Shown: positions 1-9,037, counted from the first letter of the stretch. The stretch is DNA of 64,000 nucleotides from Gemmatimonadota bacterium (GCA_003222135.1 QHUM01000047.1:1-64000), one strand, 5' to 3'. Notes: generated by a model from the letters alone, not told the origin. Made by a program: numbers and translations.

Positions 1-1565
1 GGCGATGGCCACGTCGGCGTGTTGCAGGTCCCTGCAGCCAACAGCGGGACGTAACCCACGCAGACCTCGTAGGTCGTCGTCGTGCCCGCGAAGTCCACGA
101 TCGCCAGGTAGTAGTCCCCTGTGGCGAGGGAGGGCGTCAGGTTCACATCCGAACCTGGCGCAGTATCGGCGGCGACCACCGAAACGAGGGTGTCTCCTGC
201 GACTGGCACCTTGACCACGTACAAGTCCAGGTCCTTGAGCGAGTCCGGGTGCACGCCCGGGAACGCGTGCAGACGCACCTGTGCCGTCGAGGTGACCCCC
301 TGGTTCGTGTAATGGAATCGTATCCAGTCGACATCGTGCGGATTTTCGATCGTCAAGGTGTCGCGAAAGGTCGGGGCCGGGAGCGTGCCCCGGAGGTCGG
401 CGGCATTGCACGAGTTGTCATCCTCGTGCGCGTCCGCGGGCAACTCGCTCTGGTACCCCGCGATGACACCGAGGCCATAGCGTCCGGGTGTCCCGTACAG
501 CGCGATGCCGTCCAGTGCACCGGCTGGGAGATTCTTGAATGCGACGACGGTCGAGTCCGCGACCCGTTCGGAGGGCGCGAACCCCGCCCCGTGACACGCG
601 TGGGAGCCCGGGCCGAAGGTCCAGGCGTCGCGGCCGATGACGTACGTCTTGGCCGTACCATTCCAGCCGAGCGAATCGGTGAGGAAGGTACGGAACGTGC
701 CGGCGATTTGGGGAGCGGTGAGGAAGATGGTGAGATCGCGGGTCTTCCCTTGGGTGAAGTGATACCAGTCCACCCCGGTGGTCTGCCCGCGCTTCAGCGT
801 CTCGAACGCGAGGGCCGGGTTGAAGAACAGGAGCGAGTCGAGCAGCGTGTTCGTGGTGGGGAACGGTCGGGCGGCGTCCAGGTCGATCGCGCTGGGAATC
901 GTGTCGTTGGGCTCGTAGATGTCGCGCTCGAGCACGCGCGTCGTGTCGCCGTGCAGGAAGCCGAATACCCCGAGGCCACCGGAGATCCCCAAGTAGAACA
1001 GCGAATCGGTGGTCGCGGGCGGCGGCACCCAGAAGCGGGTGCGCGCGGTACCGGACTTGAACGCGGTATCCGAAAACGGCACGCGGATCAGCTGCGCGCC
1101 CGCCAGGGACGCCGAGAAGATCGAGTCCGCGCCGACACCCCAGATCGTGAGCTTCTCGCCATACTTGACGGTCTTGGGGCGGACGCTGTCGATCTCGAGC
1201 GGGGCGGACACGCGCAATGTGTCGTCTCCCGTGGCGCTGGCTTTGTCGAAATTCGCCGCCGCCGCCCGGATCACCGCCGGCCCCGAGTTCACGCCGACGA
1301 TGTGCCCGGCGTTGTCCACCGTGGCGACGGAGGGATTACTGCTCGACCAGACGAAGCTGACGTTGGGAATCCGCTGCGAGTCCCCCGGTGCGATCATCTG
1401 CCACGCCGTCGCCTTCGCCGTCGTGTCCCTTCCACGGATCAAGATCCTGAGCCGTGTCACGCTGACGTGCACGGAGGAATCTCGCTCGGTGGGGAAGACG
1501 CACGTCGCGAGCGTCGCAGAACTGAACAGCAGTGCCAGCGCGGCGCAGCCGCGGGTGAGTCGCAT
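1..1565 (-). CDS. Secreted Ig-like (BIG2) protein with PPC-like domains, truncated by window edge
   Basis: The reading frame is open from an ATG to the left edge (521 full codons, no stop), so the C-terminus is missing. It begins with a signal peptide (MRLTRGCAALALLFSS) followed by Cys22 in a lipobox-like LATC, so it may be a lipoprotein. Around residues 65-110 there is a BIG2-type Ig fold (VWSSSNPSVATVDNAG). Two later segments carry EPNDT or EDDNS followed by DWYHF or DWIRF, the pattern of bacterial pre-peptidase C-terminal (PPC) domains. It is probably a surface or periplasmic protein of unknown ligand. A TATAGATT stretch about 30 bases upstream of the ATG could be its -10 element. Confidence 0.7.
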   Translation of the reverse strand, partial: MRLTRGCAALALLFSSATLATCVFPTERDSSVHVSVTRLRILIRGRDTTAKATAWQMIAPGDSQRIPNVSFVWSSSNPSVATVDNAGHIVGVNSGPAVIRAAAANFDKASATGDDTLRVSAPLEIDSVRPKTVKYGEKLTIWGVGADSIFSASLAGAQLIRVPFSDTAFKSGTARTRFWVPPPATTDSLFYLGISGGLGVFGFLHGDTTRVLERDIYEPNDTIPSAIDLDAARPFPTTNTLLDSLLFFNPALAFETLKRGQTTGVDWYHFTQGKTRDLTIFLTAPQIAGTFRTFLTDSLGWNGTAKTYVIGRDAWTFGPGSHACHGAGFAPSERVADSTVVAFKNLPAGALDGIALYGTPGRYGLGVIAGYQSELPADAHEDDNSCNAADLRGTLPAPTFRDTLTIENPHDVDWIRFHYTNQGVTSTAQVRLHAFPGVHPDSLKDLDLYVVKVPVAGDTLVSVVAADTAPGSDVNLTPSLATGDYYLAIVDFAGTTTTYEVCVGYVPLLAAGTCNTPTWPS

Positions 1566-1634
1566 GGATCGAGGCCCGGCGCAGGTGGGCCCCAATCTAT
1601 AAGGAGCGGTCCGGCCGGGCCACGACGACGCCGA

Positions 1635-2954
1635 TCACAGCCGCCCGCGGCGTTTCAATTCCAGGTATTTGGCCACCACGGCGTACGCGGCGCGCGCGGG
1701 GGGCACGTCGAGCACCAGCACGCCGGCGCGCCGCATGCGACCCAGTGCCTCTTCGCGCGCCCGCAGCAGCTCTTCGGCCGCGGCCTTGCGAAACGCGTCG
1801 CGCGTCGTTTCCGGCCGGAGCGCCGCCACGTCATCGACCTCCGGGTTGCGCAGCGTCACGGCGAGCGGCAGGTGGCGCGGCCGCAGGCTGGCCACGTTCG
1901 CAACCAGGGCATCGGAAGCGAACCGGTCGATCACGTCGGTGAAGAGCACGGTGAGGGCCCGCTTGCGATTGCGCGCGGCGAGGTAGCGGAACGCGCCCGG
2001 GTAGTCGGGCTCGACCAGCGTCGCCTCCACAGCCGCCAGCACGTCGAGCACGCGCTTCAAGCCGAGCCGCCCGCGTTGCGGTGCGACGAAGTGCTGCACG
2101 CCGTTCGCGAATGCCATGACGCCCACGTTGTCGTCGTGCTGCGCCGCGACGTACGCCAGCTCGAGCGCCGCCTGCACGACGTAATCGAGCCGCGACACGC
2201 CGGCGATCTCGGCGGTGAGGAGCCGGCCCGTGTCGAGCACCAGCAGCACCTGCTGGCGCCGCTCGGCCTCGTATTGTCGCGTGATGACCTTGCGGCGCTT
2301 GGCGGTCGCCTTCCAATCGATGTGGCGCAGGTCGTCGCCTGGTACCCATTCGCGCAGCGATTCGAACAGCCGCCCTTCGCCGAGCTGGCGGATCGGCGTT
2401 ACGCCCTGCTGGCGCCGCGCCGCCCGGGCGACCGACGCCCGCAGCCGCACGGTGACAAGCGGCGGGTAGACCGCGGCATCCCACGGCAGCCCGACGCTGC
2501 CCCGGCGCAGCCCGAGACCGAGCGGCCCGATCGTGTCCACCACGAACGCTCCCGCCGCGTGCTCGCGGCCGCGCCGCACCGGCACAACCGGGAGCGTTTC
2601 GCGTGCCTCGCCCCGCGGCCCGACGGCGAGCTCGCGGGGCGGTTGGGTGCCGCCCAAGAGATCGGGCCGCACTTCGCGCAGCCGCAATCGCACGCCGCGC
2701 CCGGCCGCGTTACGCCAGCGGTAGCTCACTTCACCCGAGCGGCCGACGGAGAAGGCGGGCGGCGCCTCGCGGCTCACGCTGATCCCATCAGGCCCGAGCG
2801 GGCTCGCCCGCCGCGCGTCGAGCCACACCGCGGCGAGCAGCGCCACGTCGGCGAACAGCATCGCATCGAGCGCCCAGGGCACCCAGAAGCCCAGGAGCCC
2901 AAGGGCGGCGAGCGCGGCGCCCGCCCAGAGCGCGCGCCGCGTCAGCAGGGTCAC
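1635..2954 (-). CDS. DUF58 domain protein (MoxR-associated)
   Basis: A 439-residue protein with two N-terminal membrane segments (about residues 8-45) and a DUF58 domain whose hallmark region GDDLRHIDWKATAKR is clear. The C-terminal part resembles a von Willebrand factor A fold (LLVLDTG motif). DUF58 proteins are typically encoded beside MoxR ATPases and are thought to act with them in metal-dependent protein maturation or envelope processes; the exact substrate is unknown. The GTG start overlaps the moxR stop as GTGA, which indicates translational coupling and fixes the start. It is the last gene of the minus-strand module that starts near 6579. Confidence 0.88.
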   Translation of the reverse strand: MTLLTRRALWAGAALAALGLLGFWVPWALDAMLFADVALLAAVWLDARRASPLGPDGISVSREAPPAFSVGRSGEVSYRWRNAAGRGVRLRLREVRPDLLGGTQPPRELAVGPRGEARETLPVVPVRRGREHAAGAFVVDTIGPLGLGLRRGSVGLPWDAAVYPPLVTVRLRASVARAARRQQGVTPIRQLGEGRLFESLREWVPGDDLRHIDWKATAKRRKVITRQYEAERRQQVLLVLDTGRLLTAEIAGVSRLDYVVQAALELAYVAAQHDDNVGVMAFANGVQHFVAPQRGRLGLKRVLDVLAAVEATLVEPDYPGAFRYLAARNRKRALTVLFTDVIDRFASDALVANVASLRPRHLPLAVTLRNPEVDDVAALRPETTRDAFRKAAAEELLRAREEALGRMRRAGVLVLDVPPARAAYAVVAKYLELKRRGRL

Positions 2955-3907
2955 GCCGTCGGGACCTCGGTCTTGTCGAGGATGGCTTTGAGGGCCGCGT
3001 CCGCGGTCACGCCTTCGAGCTCGAGCTCGGGCGCCACGCTCACGCGGTGACGCAGCACCGCGGGCGCCAGCGCCTTCACGTCGTCCGGAATCACATACTC
3101 GCGCCCGTCGACGAACGCCGCGGCGCGGGCCGCCTTGAGCAGCGACACCCCGGCGCGCGGGCTCGCGCCCAGCGTGAGCGACGCCGCGTCGCGCGTGGCG
3201 CGCACGATCGCCGTGATATACGCGGTGATCTGCGGCTCGACGCGCATCGTTTCGACGTCGCGGCGCAGCCGCTCCAGACCGGAGGCGTTCGTGACGGGGC
3301 TCACGCCGTAGGTGGCGGGCCGGTCCGCCTCGAAGCCCGCGACGTAGCGAGTGAGGATGCCCTGCTCGTCCGCCGCGTCGGGGTAATCCACCAGCACTTT
3401 CGCCATGAACCGATCGAGCTCCGCCTCGGGGAGCGGGTACGTCCCTTCGAACTCGATCGGATTCTGGGTCGCGAATACCGTGAACGTCGTGGAGAGGGGG
3501 TGGCTCACGCCGTCGACGGTGACGGTGCGCTCCTGCATCGCCTCGAGCAGCGCCGCCTGGGTCTTCGCGGGCGCGCGGTTGATCTCGTCGGCGAGCACCA
3601 GGTCCGCGAAGATCGGGCCGGGGCGGAAAGTGAATTCGTGCGACCCCGTGAGGATCGAGATGCCCGTGATGTCCGCGGGCATCAGGTCGGGCGTGAACTG
3701 GATCCGCTGGAACTTGACGTCGAGCGCGAGTGCCAGGGTCCGCACCAGCAGCGTCTTGGCCGTCCCGGGCACGCCTTCGAGCAGCACGTGGCCGCGCGCC
3801 AGCAGGCACACCAGCACATCCCGGGTGGCGGCCTGCTGCCCCAGGATCACCTGCTGCAGCGCGCCTAGGATGGGGCGCGCGTCGTCGCCGGGCGTAGCTC
3901 CTCCCAC
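2951..3907 (-). CDS. MoxR family AAA+ ATPase
   Basis: AAA+ chaperone-like ATPase of the MoxR family. Visible motifs are GHVLLEGVPGTAKT (Walker A), LVLADEINRAPAKTQAALLE (Walker B region) and the sensor 1 segment FATQNPIEFEGTYPLPEAEL. The family remodels or activates partner proteins, usually a VWA or DUF58 protein encoded next door, as here. The start is uncertain: a GTG at the chosen position gives a normal N-terminus but makes the gene overlap the DUF4350 gene by about 43 bases. A GGAGGAGCT ribosome-site-like string lies just inside this start, so a slightly later non-canonical start is possible. Confidence 0.9.
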   Translation of the reverse strand: MGGATPGDDARPILGALQQVILGQQAATRDVLVCLLARGHVLLEGVPGTAKTLLVRTLALALDVKFQRIQFTPDLMPADITGISILTGSHEFTFRPGPIFADLVLADEINRAPAKTQAALLEAMQERTVTVDGVSHPLSTTFTVFATQNPIEFEGTYPLPEAELDRFMAKVLVDYPDAADEQGILTRYVAGFEADRPATYGVSPVTNASGLERLRRDVETMRVEPQITAYITAIVRATRDAASLTLGASPRAGVSLLKAARAAAFVDGREYVIPDDVKALAPAVLRHRVSVAPELELEGVTADAALKAILDKTEVPTA

Positions 3908-5112
3908 ACGTCCTCCGCGGCTTGGGCGGCTGCGAGCGCCCGCTCGGCGCCGCCGGGTTGGGTGATGATCCGCTGCAGCCGGCGCACGGCGTCGCGTCCT
4001 CGGGCGGTGGGCAGCGCGAGCTCGAGCGCCGCCAGCCAGGAGCGCTGGTCGTCGGGACGCAGCAGTCCCGTGCGGCCGAGCCGGCGCCGCAACCCCGAGA
4101 CGGTGAGCGTCACGGCCGTGTCGGTGCCGGCGGCGCCTTCCAGCCCCGCCGCCAGCGCCTCGAGGTGCTCGAGCGCCGAGCGGCGGCGGGTCGCCACGCC
4201 CCGCCGGGCGGGGCCGAACCGCACCGCGGCGACGGCGAGCCCGACCACCAGGACGCCGACGAGCTGCAAGATCACCCGGCCGCCCGGCGTGCCCACAAGC
4301 CACCCCAGCACCACGCCCATCATCGAGCGACCCCGCCCGAACCCCTGATGGTATTCGTCCCACACCACGCGTCCCCGGCGGGCCGGCACCAGGAGCGGAG
4401 TAACGAAGTACGGGACATCGCTCGCGCGCCAGAGGCGGTTGCGGAAGTATCCCGGGTCGGCGACGAGCGTCACGCTCCCGCCGCCGCGATAGGCGAGCCG
4501 CAGCACCGCCGGCCGCCCGTCGGTGAGACGCAGCAGGGTGTCTTCCGCGGTCGGGGACAGCGTGGCGCATTCATTTTCCTCGATCGGTCCGCCCCGCACC
4601 CGCAGGCGCGACTCGTCCGCCACGTCGTCGCGCCACGGCTTGAGAAAGTCGGTCACCGGGGGGAGGGAGAGCGTGGGCACGGGTGAGACAACCGGAAAGC
4701 TGTCGCGCAGCAGGAACACTTCCTCGTTCTTGGTGCGCCAACCCACGCAGCCCGTGATGCCACCGCCCGACCCGGCGGCCACCACACGGCCGCCCGCCCG
4801 CACGAACTCCACCACCTGAGCGAGCTCGGCGGCATACAGGCTGCGCGGTGGCTGGAGCACGACGAGCACCGCGGGCGGTGTGCCGCGCGGTGCGGTGCGC
4901 GCGAAGTCGAACAGCGGCGTGCGCCGCCGCTCCACCGGCACGCGCAACCGCGCGAGCACGTCGTACACCCCGCGGCTGCCGAGCGGACCCGAGAGCATGC
5001 TCGACGTTCGCAAGTCGAATTGCGGCGCCGTGCCCCGGCTCCCCGCCGCGATCGCCACGCCCACCGCCAGGGCGACGACGAGCGCGAGCCCGAGCTCAAG
5101 CCGGCGCGACAT
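3865..5112 (-). CDS. DUF4350-type membrane protein
   Basis: A 415-residue protein with an N-terminal membrane anchor (LGLALVVALAVGVAIAAGS), a large central domain predicted outside the cytoplasm, and a second membrane segment around residue 285 (LQLVGVLVVGLAVAAVRFG). The middle part has the features of DUF4350: SSMLSGPLGSRGVYDVL near the N-terminus, then an FVRAGGRVV segment and VVWDEYHQGFG. Such proteins occur with MoxR, DUF58 and DUF4129 genes in one operon, as here. The ATG overlaps the end of the DUF4129 gene by 17 bases. Function is unknown; a role in the MoxR envelope module is inferred from context. Confidence 0.78.
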   Translation of the reverse strand: MSRRLELGLALVVALAVGVAIAAGSRGTAPQFDLRTSSMLSGPLGSRGVYDVLARLRVPVERRRTPLFDFARTAPRGTPPAVLVVLQPPRSLYAAELAQVVEFVRAGGRVVAAGSGGGITGCVGWRTKNEEVFLLRDSFPVVSPVPTLSLPPVTDFLKPWRDDVADESRLRVRGGPIEENECATLSPTAEDTLLRLTDGRPAVLRLAYRGGGSVTLVADPGYFRNRLWRASDVPYFVTPLLVPARRGRVVWDEYHQGFGRGRSMMGVVLGWLVGTPGGRVILQLVGVLVVGLAVAAVRFGPARRGVATRRRSALEHLEALAAGLEGAAGTDTAVTLTVSGLRRRLGRTGLLRPDDQRSWLAALELALPTARGRDAVRRLQRIITQPGGAERALAAAQAAEDVWEELRPATTRAPS

Positions 5113-5716
5113 GACGGAACACCGCGTCGGCGGTGGCCCCGAAATCGTGGTACGTAGCGTCGTCGCACGGGACGGCCCCGAACACGTGGCGGTACAACCG
5201 GGCCACGAGATCGGCGAGCGAGGCGCGGCCCGACTCGTCGAGACGTGCTTCGCGCACGTACTCGGCGGGCGTCTTGGACGGGTGGAACGTGAGGGCGTGG
5301 CGCCGCTCCAGCTCGAGGAGCAGCGCGATGAAACGGTGCGCCAGCGCTTCGGCGTAGCGACCCGCCCGAGCGAGCTCGTCCGCGCGCTCGCGGTGGGCCC
5401 GCGCGTCCTCGAGCCGTAATCCGGTCGCCCCCGCGGCCCGCGCCAGCGTGTGCACCGTCGGGCGGGTGATACGCCAGACGACATATCCCATGTGAATCAG
5501 CAGCCCTGCCAGCACCGCGATCAGGATCGTGAGCACCACCTTGAACGCCGCCGGGTGAGCCGTCTGCTGGCGCCCGATCCAGTCCAGCAGCCGCAGCACC
5601 TGCTCGCGCATCCAGTCGCCGAGGTCGAAACGTGGCACCCAGGCGTAATCGGGGCGCGCGAAGACCTCGGCTAGTGCGCGCCGCAGCGAATCGGCGGGCG
5701 GCGCGGCTTGAAGCAT
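5096..5716 (-). CDS. DUF4129 domain membrane protein
   Basis: A 206-residue protein with one central membrane span (VVLTILIAVLAGLLIHMGYVVW) and a C-terminal cytoplasmic DUF4129-like domain (SKTPAEYVREARL...LYRHVFG). DUF4129 domains recur in MoxR/DUF58 operons and in transglutaminase-like proteins; biochemical function is not established. It lies between the polytopic membrane protein upstream (17 bases away) and the DUF4350 gene, consistent with a five-gene transcript. Confidence 0.78.
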   Translation of the reverse strand: MLQAAPPADSLRRALAEVFARPDYAWVPRFDLGDWMREQVLRLLDWIGRQQTAHPAAFKVVLTILIAVLAGLLIHMGYVVWRITRPTVHTLARAAGATGLRLEDARAHRERADELARAGRYAEALAHRFIALLLELERRHALTFHPSKTPAEYVREARLDESGRASLADLVARLYRHVFGAVPCDDATYHDFGATADAVFRHVAPA

Positions 5717-5733
5717 GGCGGCCGGTGCGCCCG

Positions 5734-6579
5734 TCAGATGATCCCCAGCCGCTGACCCAGGACTTGCAGGTCGAACGCCTCACGACGCACCCGCAGGTCG
5801 TAGTACATCAGGGTGATCACCGCCGCGAGCACCGGGGCCAGGACGAGCGGCGCCACGTATCCCACGGCCGTGAGCGCGATTCCCAGGGGCGGGACCGACT
5901 GCAGGAACACGGCGCCGATGCCGCGAAAAACGAGGGAGGGAATGAAATTGGTCAGCAGCACCGCAACGAAGAACAACCCGGCCACCTTCAGCTTGAAGCT
6001 GCGGGTGAGCTCCCACGAGCGGCCGAAGGCGTCGAACGAGCTGCGCAGCTCCTCCAACACGACGACCGGCGTCGTGACCCCGTAGCCGCATAGCACGAAG
6101 AACAGGAACCAGGTGCCCGCGGCGACCAACGCGATCGCCGCCAGGACGCCGGCCCCCTTGAGGACCGCGATCCCGATCCCCACCACAACGCTGCAGCCGA
6201 GCACGATCAACATCATCACGATGCCCTTGCCGAACCCCACCGCGGTGAGTGGCCAGATCTTCGACCAGCCGAGCGACAGCGCGTCGCGCAGGCGCGGCTC
6301 GCGGCCGAGATAGGAGTCGGAGATGATCCGGATCGTGCCGGTCGTCAGCACGAGGCTCGCGACGTAGTACACGAGCCCGATCGGCAGCAGGTAGAACAGC
6401 ACGCGGACCGGGTTCTGCTGCAGCTCCGCCAACGCGCGCAGCCCGAAATACACCAGCAGCACGAGCGGCACCGACAACGCCGACACCGCGAGCTTGAGAA
6501 ACAGCCCGAAATGCCGGCGGTAGATCATGAGGGACCCGTCGAGGATCTCCCCGAAGTCCATGGGCCGGAGGTCTGGCAT
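5734..6579 (-). CDS. Polytopic membrane protein (GPDP membrane-domain-like)
   Basis: A 281-residue integral membrane protein. It begins MPDLRPMDFGEILDGSLMIY, the pattern typical of the glycerophosphoryl-diester-phosphodiesterase membrane-domain family, followed by about six hydrophobic spans. No enzymatic residues are evident. It is the first gene of the minus-strand MoxR/DUF58 module and is divergent from the RDD-SpoIIM gene, with only 42 bases between the starts. The family often accompanies RDD, DUF4129 and SpoIIM genes, so a shared role in envelope function is likely but unproven. Confidence 0.75.
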   Translation of the reverse strand: MPDLRPMDFGEILDGSLMIYRRHFGLFLKLAVSALSVPLVLLVYFGLRALAELQQNPVRVLFYLLPIGLVYYVASLVLTTGTIRIISDSYLGREPRLRDALSLGWSKIWPLTAVGFGKGIVMMLIVLGCSVVVGIGIAVLKGAGVLAAIALVAAGTWFLFFVLCGYGVTTPVVVLEELRSSFDAFGRSWELTRSFKLKVAGLFFVAVLLTNFIPSLVFRGIGAVFLQSVPPLGIALTAVGYVAPLVLAPVLAAVITLMYYDLRVRREAFDLQVLGQRLGII

Positions 6580-6609
6580 GCGCGACTCGCTCCTGTACCG
6601 GGGTCGCGG

Positions 6610-6615
6610 TAAGAT
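6610..6615 (+). promoter_or_regulatory. Candidate -10 element of the RDD-SpoIIM gene
   Basis: TAAGAT lies 6 bases before the GTG start, so a transcript would begin at or next to the start codon (leaderless). No convincing -35 is seen at the expected distance. GAGGA between the two could alternatively serve as a ribosome site for a longer transcript. Confidence 0.35.
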
Positions 6616-6621
6616 GAGGAC

Positions 6622-8469
6622 GTGAACGCGCCAGCGCGAGACCCGGTTCGCCCGGCGGAGCTGCGCCAGCAGCTCGACATCGAAACCCCCGAGCACGTCG
6701 CGGTGCGCCTGGAGCTGGCCGGCGTGGGCTCCCGGGCGGCCGCGGCGCTGGTGGACACCCTGATCGTGATCGTGCTCCTGGTGCTGCTGCAATTCGCCGG
6801 GGGCGCAACGGGCCTGTGGCATCTGGGCGCCGGACTCGAGGGCTGGGTGTTGGCGTTCGTGATCCTGCTTTCGTTCCTGACATTCTTCGGCTACTTCGCC
6901 GCGTTCGAGGCGTTGAACGGGGGACGGACGCCGGGCAAGCAGGCGCTCGGGATCCGCGTCGTCATGGAAACCGGCCATGCCGTGACCCCGACCGGGGCGA
7001 TCGTGCGCAACGTCGTCCGGCTGCTCGACTGCTACTTCCCGCTGCTGCCGTTCGTGCCGGGCCTCGTGATGGTGTTCCTGCATCCGCGTAACCAGCGCTT
7101 GGGCGACCTGGCGGCGGGGACGATCGTGGTGCGCGACCGCCCGGTCGACTGGGGCCTCGGGCCCCTCCCCCAACCCGGCGCGGCCGTCCCCGAGCCGGTC
7201 GAAACCGGCCCGCCCGAGCTCAGCGACGATGAGTTTCGGCTGCTCGATCAGTTTCTGGCGCGCTCGGGCCAGCTCGACGTGGCCCTCCAGGTGCGGCTCG
7301 CCACGGAGCTGGCGCGCCGGTTTCAGGACCGCATCCCCCGCCGCACGACCGATGCCGACGATTATCTCACCACGCTCCACGCCGAGGAGCAGCGCAAGCG
7401 CGGCAGCCGCTTCGCGACCCGCGCGCAGACCGGCGCCGCCGGACGAACGACCGTCACCGCGGAGCGGTTCGTGGCCGGAAAACGAGACGGGTGGGCCGCC
7501 TTTCACACCGTCGCCACCCGGGTGGAGCGGGCCGGCGTCGGCGCCCTCGCTCCTGGCGAGATCCCCGCGTTCGCCGCGCGCTACCGGGAAGTGACTGCCG
7601 ATCTCGCGCGGGCGCGGACCTATGGCGTCGACCCGCGCGTCATCGAGTATCTGGAGCGCGTGGTGAGCGCGGGCCACAACGCGCTGTACCGGGCACGGGG
7701 ACGTCGCCGCGCCCCGCTCGTCCGCTACCTGGTACGTGACTTCCCCGCCGCGGTCGTTCAGTCATGGCGCCAGGTGCTGGCGGCGTTCCTGCTCTTCATC
7801 GTCCCCGCGGTCGTCGGGTACGGCCTGATCCGCGGCCGGCCGGAGCTCGCCGACGAGGTCCTGCCGCCCGTCATGATCAGCCGCGCCGAGCAGGCGGCGG
7901 AGCACCAGGCCCGCGGCATCGGCTACGGCCAGTCGCCGGGGGAGGAGCTGCCCGTCATCGCGTCGGCGATCATCAGCAACAACATCGCGGTGGCGTTCTG
8001 GGCGTTCGTGGGGGGGATGCTGGCCGGCACCCTGACCGCGCTCGTTCTCGTCGGCAACGGGGTGAGCCTCGGCATGGGATTCGGATTGTTCGTCAACTAC
8101 CACGCGGGCGCGTACCTCGCCACGTTCATCGCGGGGCACGGGATCCTCGAGTTGACGGCGATCTTCATCGCCGGTGGCGCCGGGTTCCGGCTCGCCGGGG
8201 CCCTGCTCCTCCCCGGAGACCTGACGCGCGCAGACGCTCTCGTGCTGCAGGGGCGCATCGCAGCCCGGATGATCGGCGCGGTCGTCACGCTGCTCGCGCT
8301 CGCCGGTACCATCGAAGGGTTGCTCTCGGCGAGCGACGCGCCGGCGGCGTTCAAGTACGTGGTCAGTGCGTCGACGGCGGCGCTGTTGGCCCTCTACCTC
8401 TGGAGCGGGTGGCGCTACCTGCAGGAGTCAGCGGTCGAAGCGGAGCACGCGAGCGGGCGGCCAGCGTAG
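6622..8469 (+). CDS. RDD domain-SpoIIM domain fusion membrane protein
   Basis: A 615-residue fusion. Residues about 10-175 form an RDD domain (LAGVGSRAAAALVDTLIV, then NGGRTPGKQALGIRVV and NQRLGDLAAGTIVV). After a charged linker, residues about 385-605 match the stage II sporulation protein M (SpoIIM/DUF95) membrane domain, including AIISNNIAVAFWAFVGGMLA and FIAGHGILELTAIFIAGGAG. In non-sporulating bacteria the two domains are usually separate neighbouring genes beside MoxR/DUF58 operons; here they are one polypeptide, divergent from such an operon. Substrate or partner is unknown. The start follows the only GTG that keeps the RDD domain intact. Confidence 0.85.
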   Translation: MNAPARDPVRPAELRQQLDIETPEHVAVRLELAGVGSRAAAALVDTLIVIVLLVLLQFAGGATGLWHLGAGLEGWVLAFVILLSFLTFFGYFAAFEALNGGRTPGKQALGIRVVMETGHAVTPTGAIVRNVVRLLDCYFPLLPFVPGLVMVFLHPRNQRLGDLAAGTIVVRDRPVDWGLGPLPQPGAAVPEPVETGPPELSDDEFRLLDQFLARSGQLDVALQVRLATELARRFQDRIPRRTTDADDYLTTLHAEEQRKRGSRFATRAQTGAAGRTTVTAERFVAGKRDGWAAFHTVATRVERAGVGALAPGEIPAFAARYREVTADLARARTYGVDPRVIEYLERVVSAGHNALYRARGRRRAPLVRYLVRDFPAAVVQSWRQVLAAFLLFIVPAVVGYGLIRGRPELADEVLPPVMISRAEQAAEHQARGIGYGQSPGEELPVIASAIISNNIAVAFWAFVGGMLAGTLTALVLVGNGVSLGMGFGLFVNYHAGAYLATFIAGHGILELTAIFIAGGAGFRLAGALLLPGDLTRADALVLQGRIAARMIGAVVTLLALAGTIEGLLSASDAPAAFKYVVSASTAALLALYLWSGWRYLQESAVEAEHASGRPA

Positions 8470-8484
8470 CCAGCGCGGGCTGGC
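8469..8484. terminator. Short hairpin after the RDD-SpoIIM gene
   Basis: GCCAGC and GCTGGC form a perfect 6-bp stem with a 4-base loop directly at the stop codon, between convergent genes. There is no T-run, so intrinsic termination is uncertain. The rest of the 80-base gap (8485-8549) shows nothing recognisable. Confidence 0.25.
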
Positions 8485-8549
8485 GAGGTAGACGCGCCGG
8501 GGACGCCACCACAAGGCCGCCGGACAGTACCGCGGGCGGTGCAGCCGGC

Positions 8550-8753
8550 TCACGCGTCCAGGGGGGGGGCTTGCAGGATCTGCCGCATCTTGCGGGCGAG
8601 GCTCTCGATCTGCTTCAAGCCGGCAACCGTTTCTTCGTCCAAACGCTCGGCATTGAGAAGCAGCAGCTGGGTTTCGGCGAGGATCGCCGCCAGGGGGTTC
8701 GAGAGGTCGTGCCGCAGCGTCTGCAGCCGGTCGCCGCCCTGGGGGGAGGCCAT
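8550..8753 (-). CDS. Stand-alone HisKA-like dimerisation domain protein
   Basis: A 67-residue protein consisting almost only of a histidine-kinase phosphoacceptor domain: LRHDLSNPLAAILAETQLLL is a good H-box (HDxxNP form), followed by the second helix (KQIESLARKMRQIL). No ATPase domain follows; the stop comes about 8 residues after the second helix and the next plus-strand gene is unrelated. It could be a phosphotransfer or dimerisation partner of a kinase, or a decayed kinase. The ATG overlaps the stop of the upstream small gene as TGATG, so the pair is probably co-translated. Confidence 0.6.
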   Translation of the reverse strand: MASPQGGDRLQTLRHDLSNPLAAILAETQLLLLNAERLDEETVAGLKQIESLARKMRQILQAPPLDA

Positions 8754-9037
8754 CAAAGCAGCGAGCGGTACAGGTCGCGCAAGTGATGGTCCCGCAGGTC
8801 GCGGACCGACTGCCATAAGTCCGGCTCCGACGTGGCGCAAAAGATCTCGGCGGTGGAGCGCTCTCCCTCGGTGTCCGCCGCCCCGAACAACATGCGGCCG
8901 CGCCAGATCCCGTCCTCGGCGCGGCGTACCAGGAGACGTATGGCGATGAGTTGTCCGTCGAATCGGATGGGGGGAAGGTCGTGGACGACCGCGTCGGAGG
9001 AGTCGGGACTCGAGTATCGTGCCGGTTGTCCGGGCAT
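8753..9037 (-). CDS. Small hypothetical protein paired with HisKA-domain protein
   Basis: About 94 residues, not recognised. The sequence (IRFDGQLIAIRLLVRRAEDGIWRG near the middle, then acidic and Arg-rich helices ending DLYRSLL) looks like a compact cytoplasmic alpha/beta domain with no signal peptide or membrane span. The chosen ATG gives MPGQPARYS; a TTG 54 bases upstream would add a basic leader but lies in the probable promoter (TTGCGT, then TATATC). Its stop overlaps the HisKA start, so the two products may act together. Confidence 0.5.
   Translation of the reverse strand: MPGQPARYSSPDSSDAVVHDLPPIRFDGQLIAIRLLVRRAEDGIWRGRMLFGAADTEGERSTAEIFCATSEPDLWQSVRDLRDHHLRDLYRSLL

Noticed and set aside
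249..3050. 933-codon open frame on the plus strand
   Set aside because: It runs antisense to the secreted protein, DUF58 and MoxR genes, is extremely Arg/Gly-rich with no domain pattern, and is a GC-rich shadow frame.
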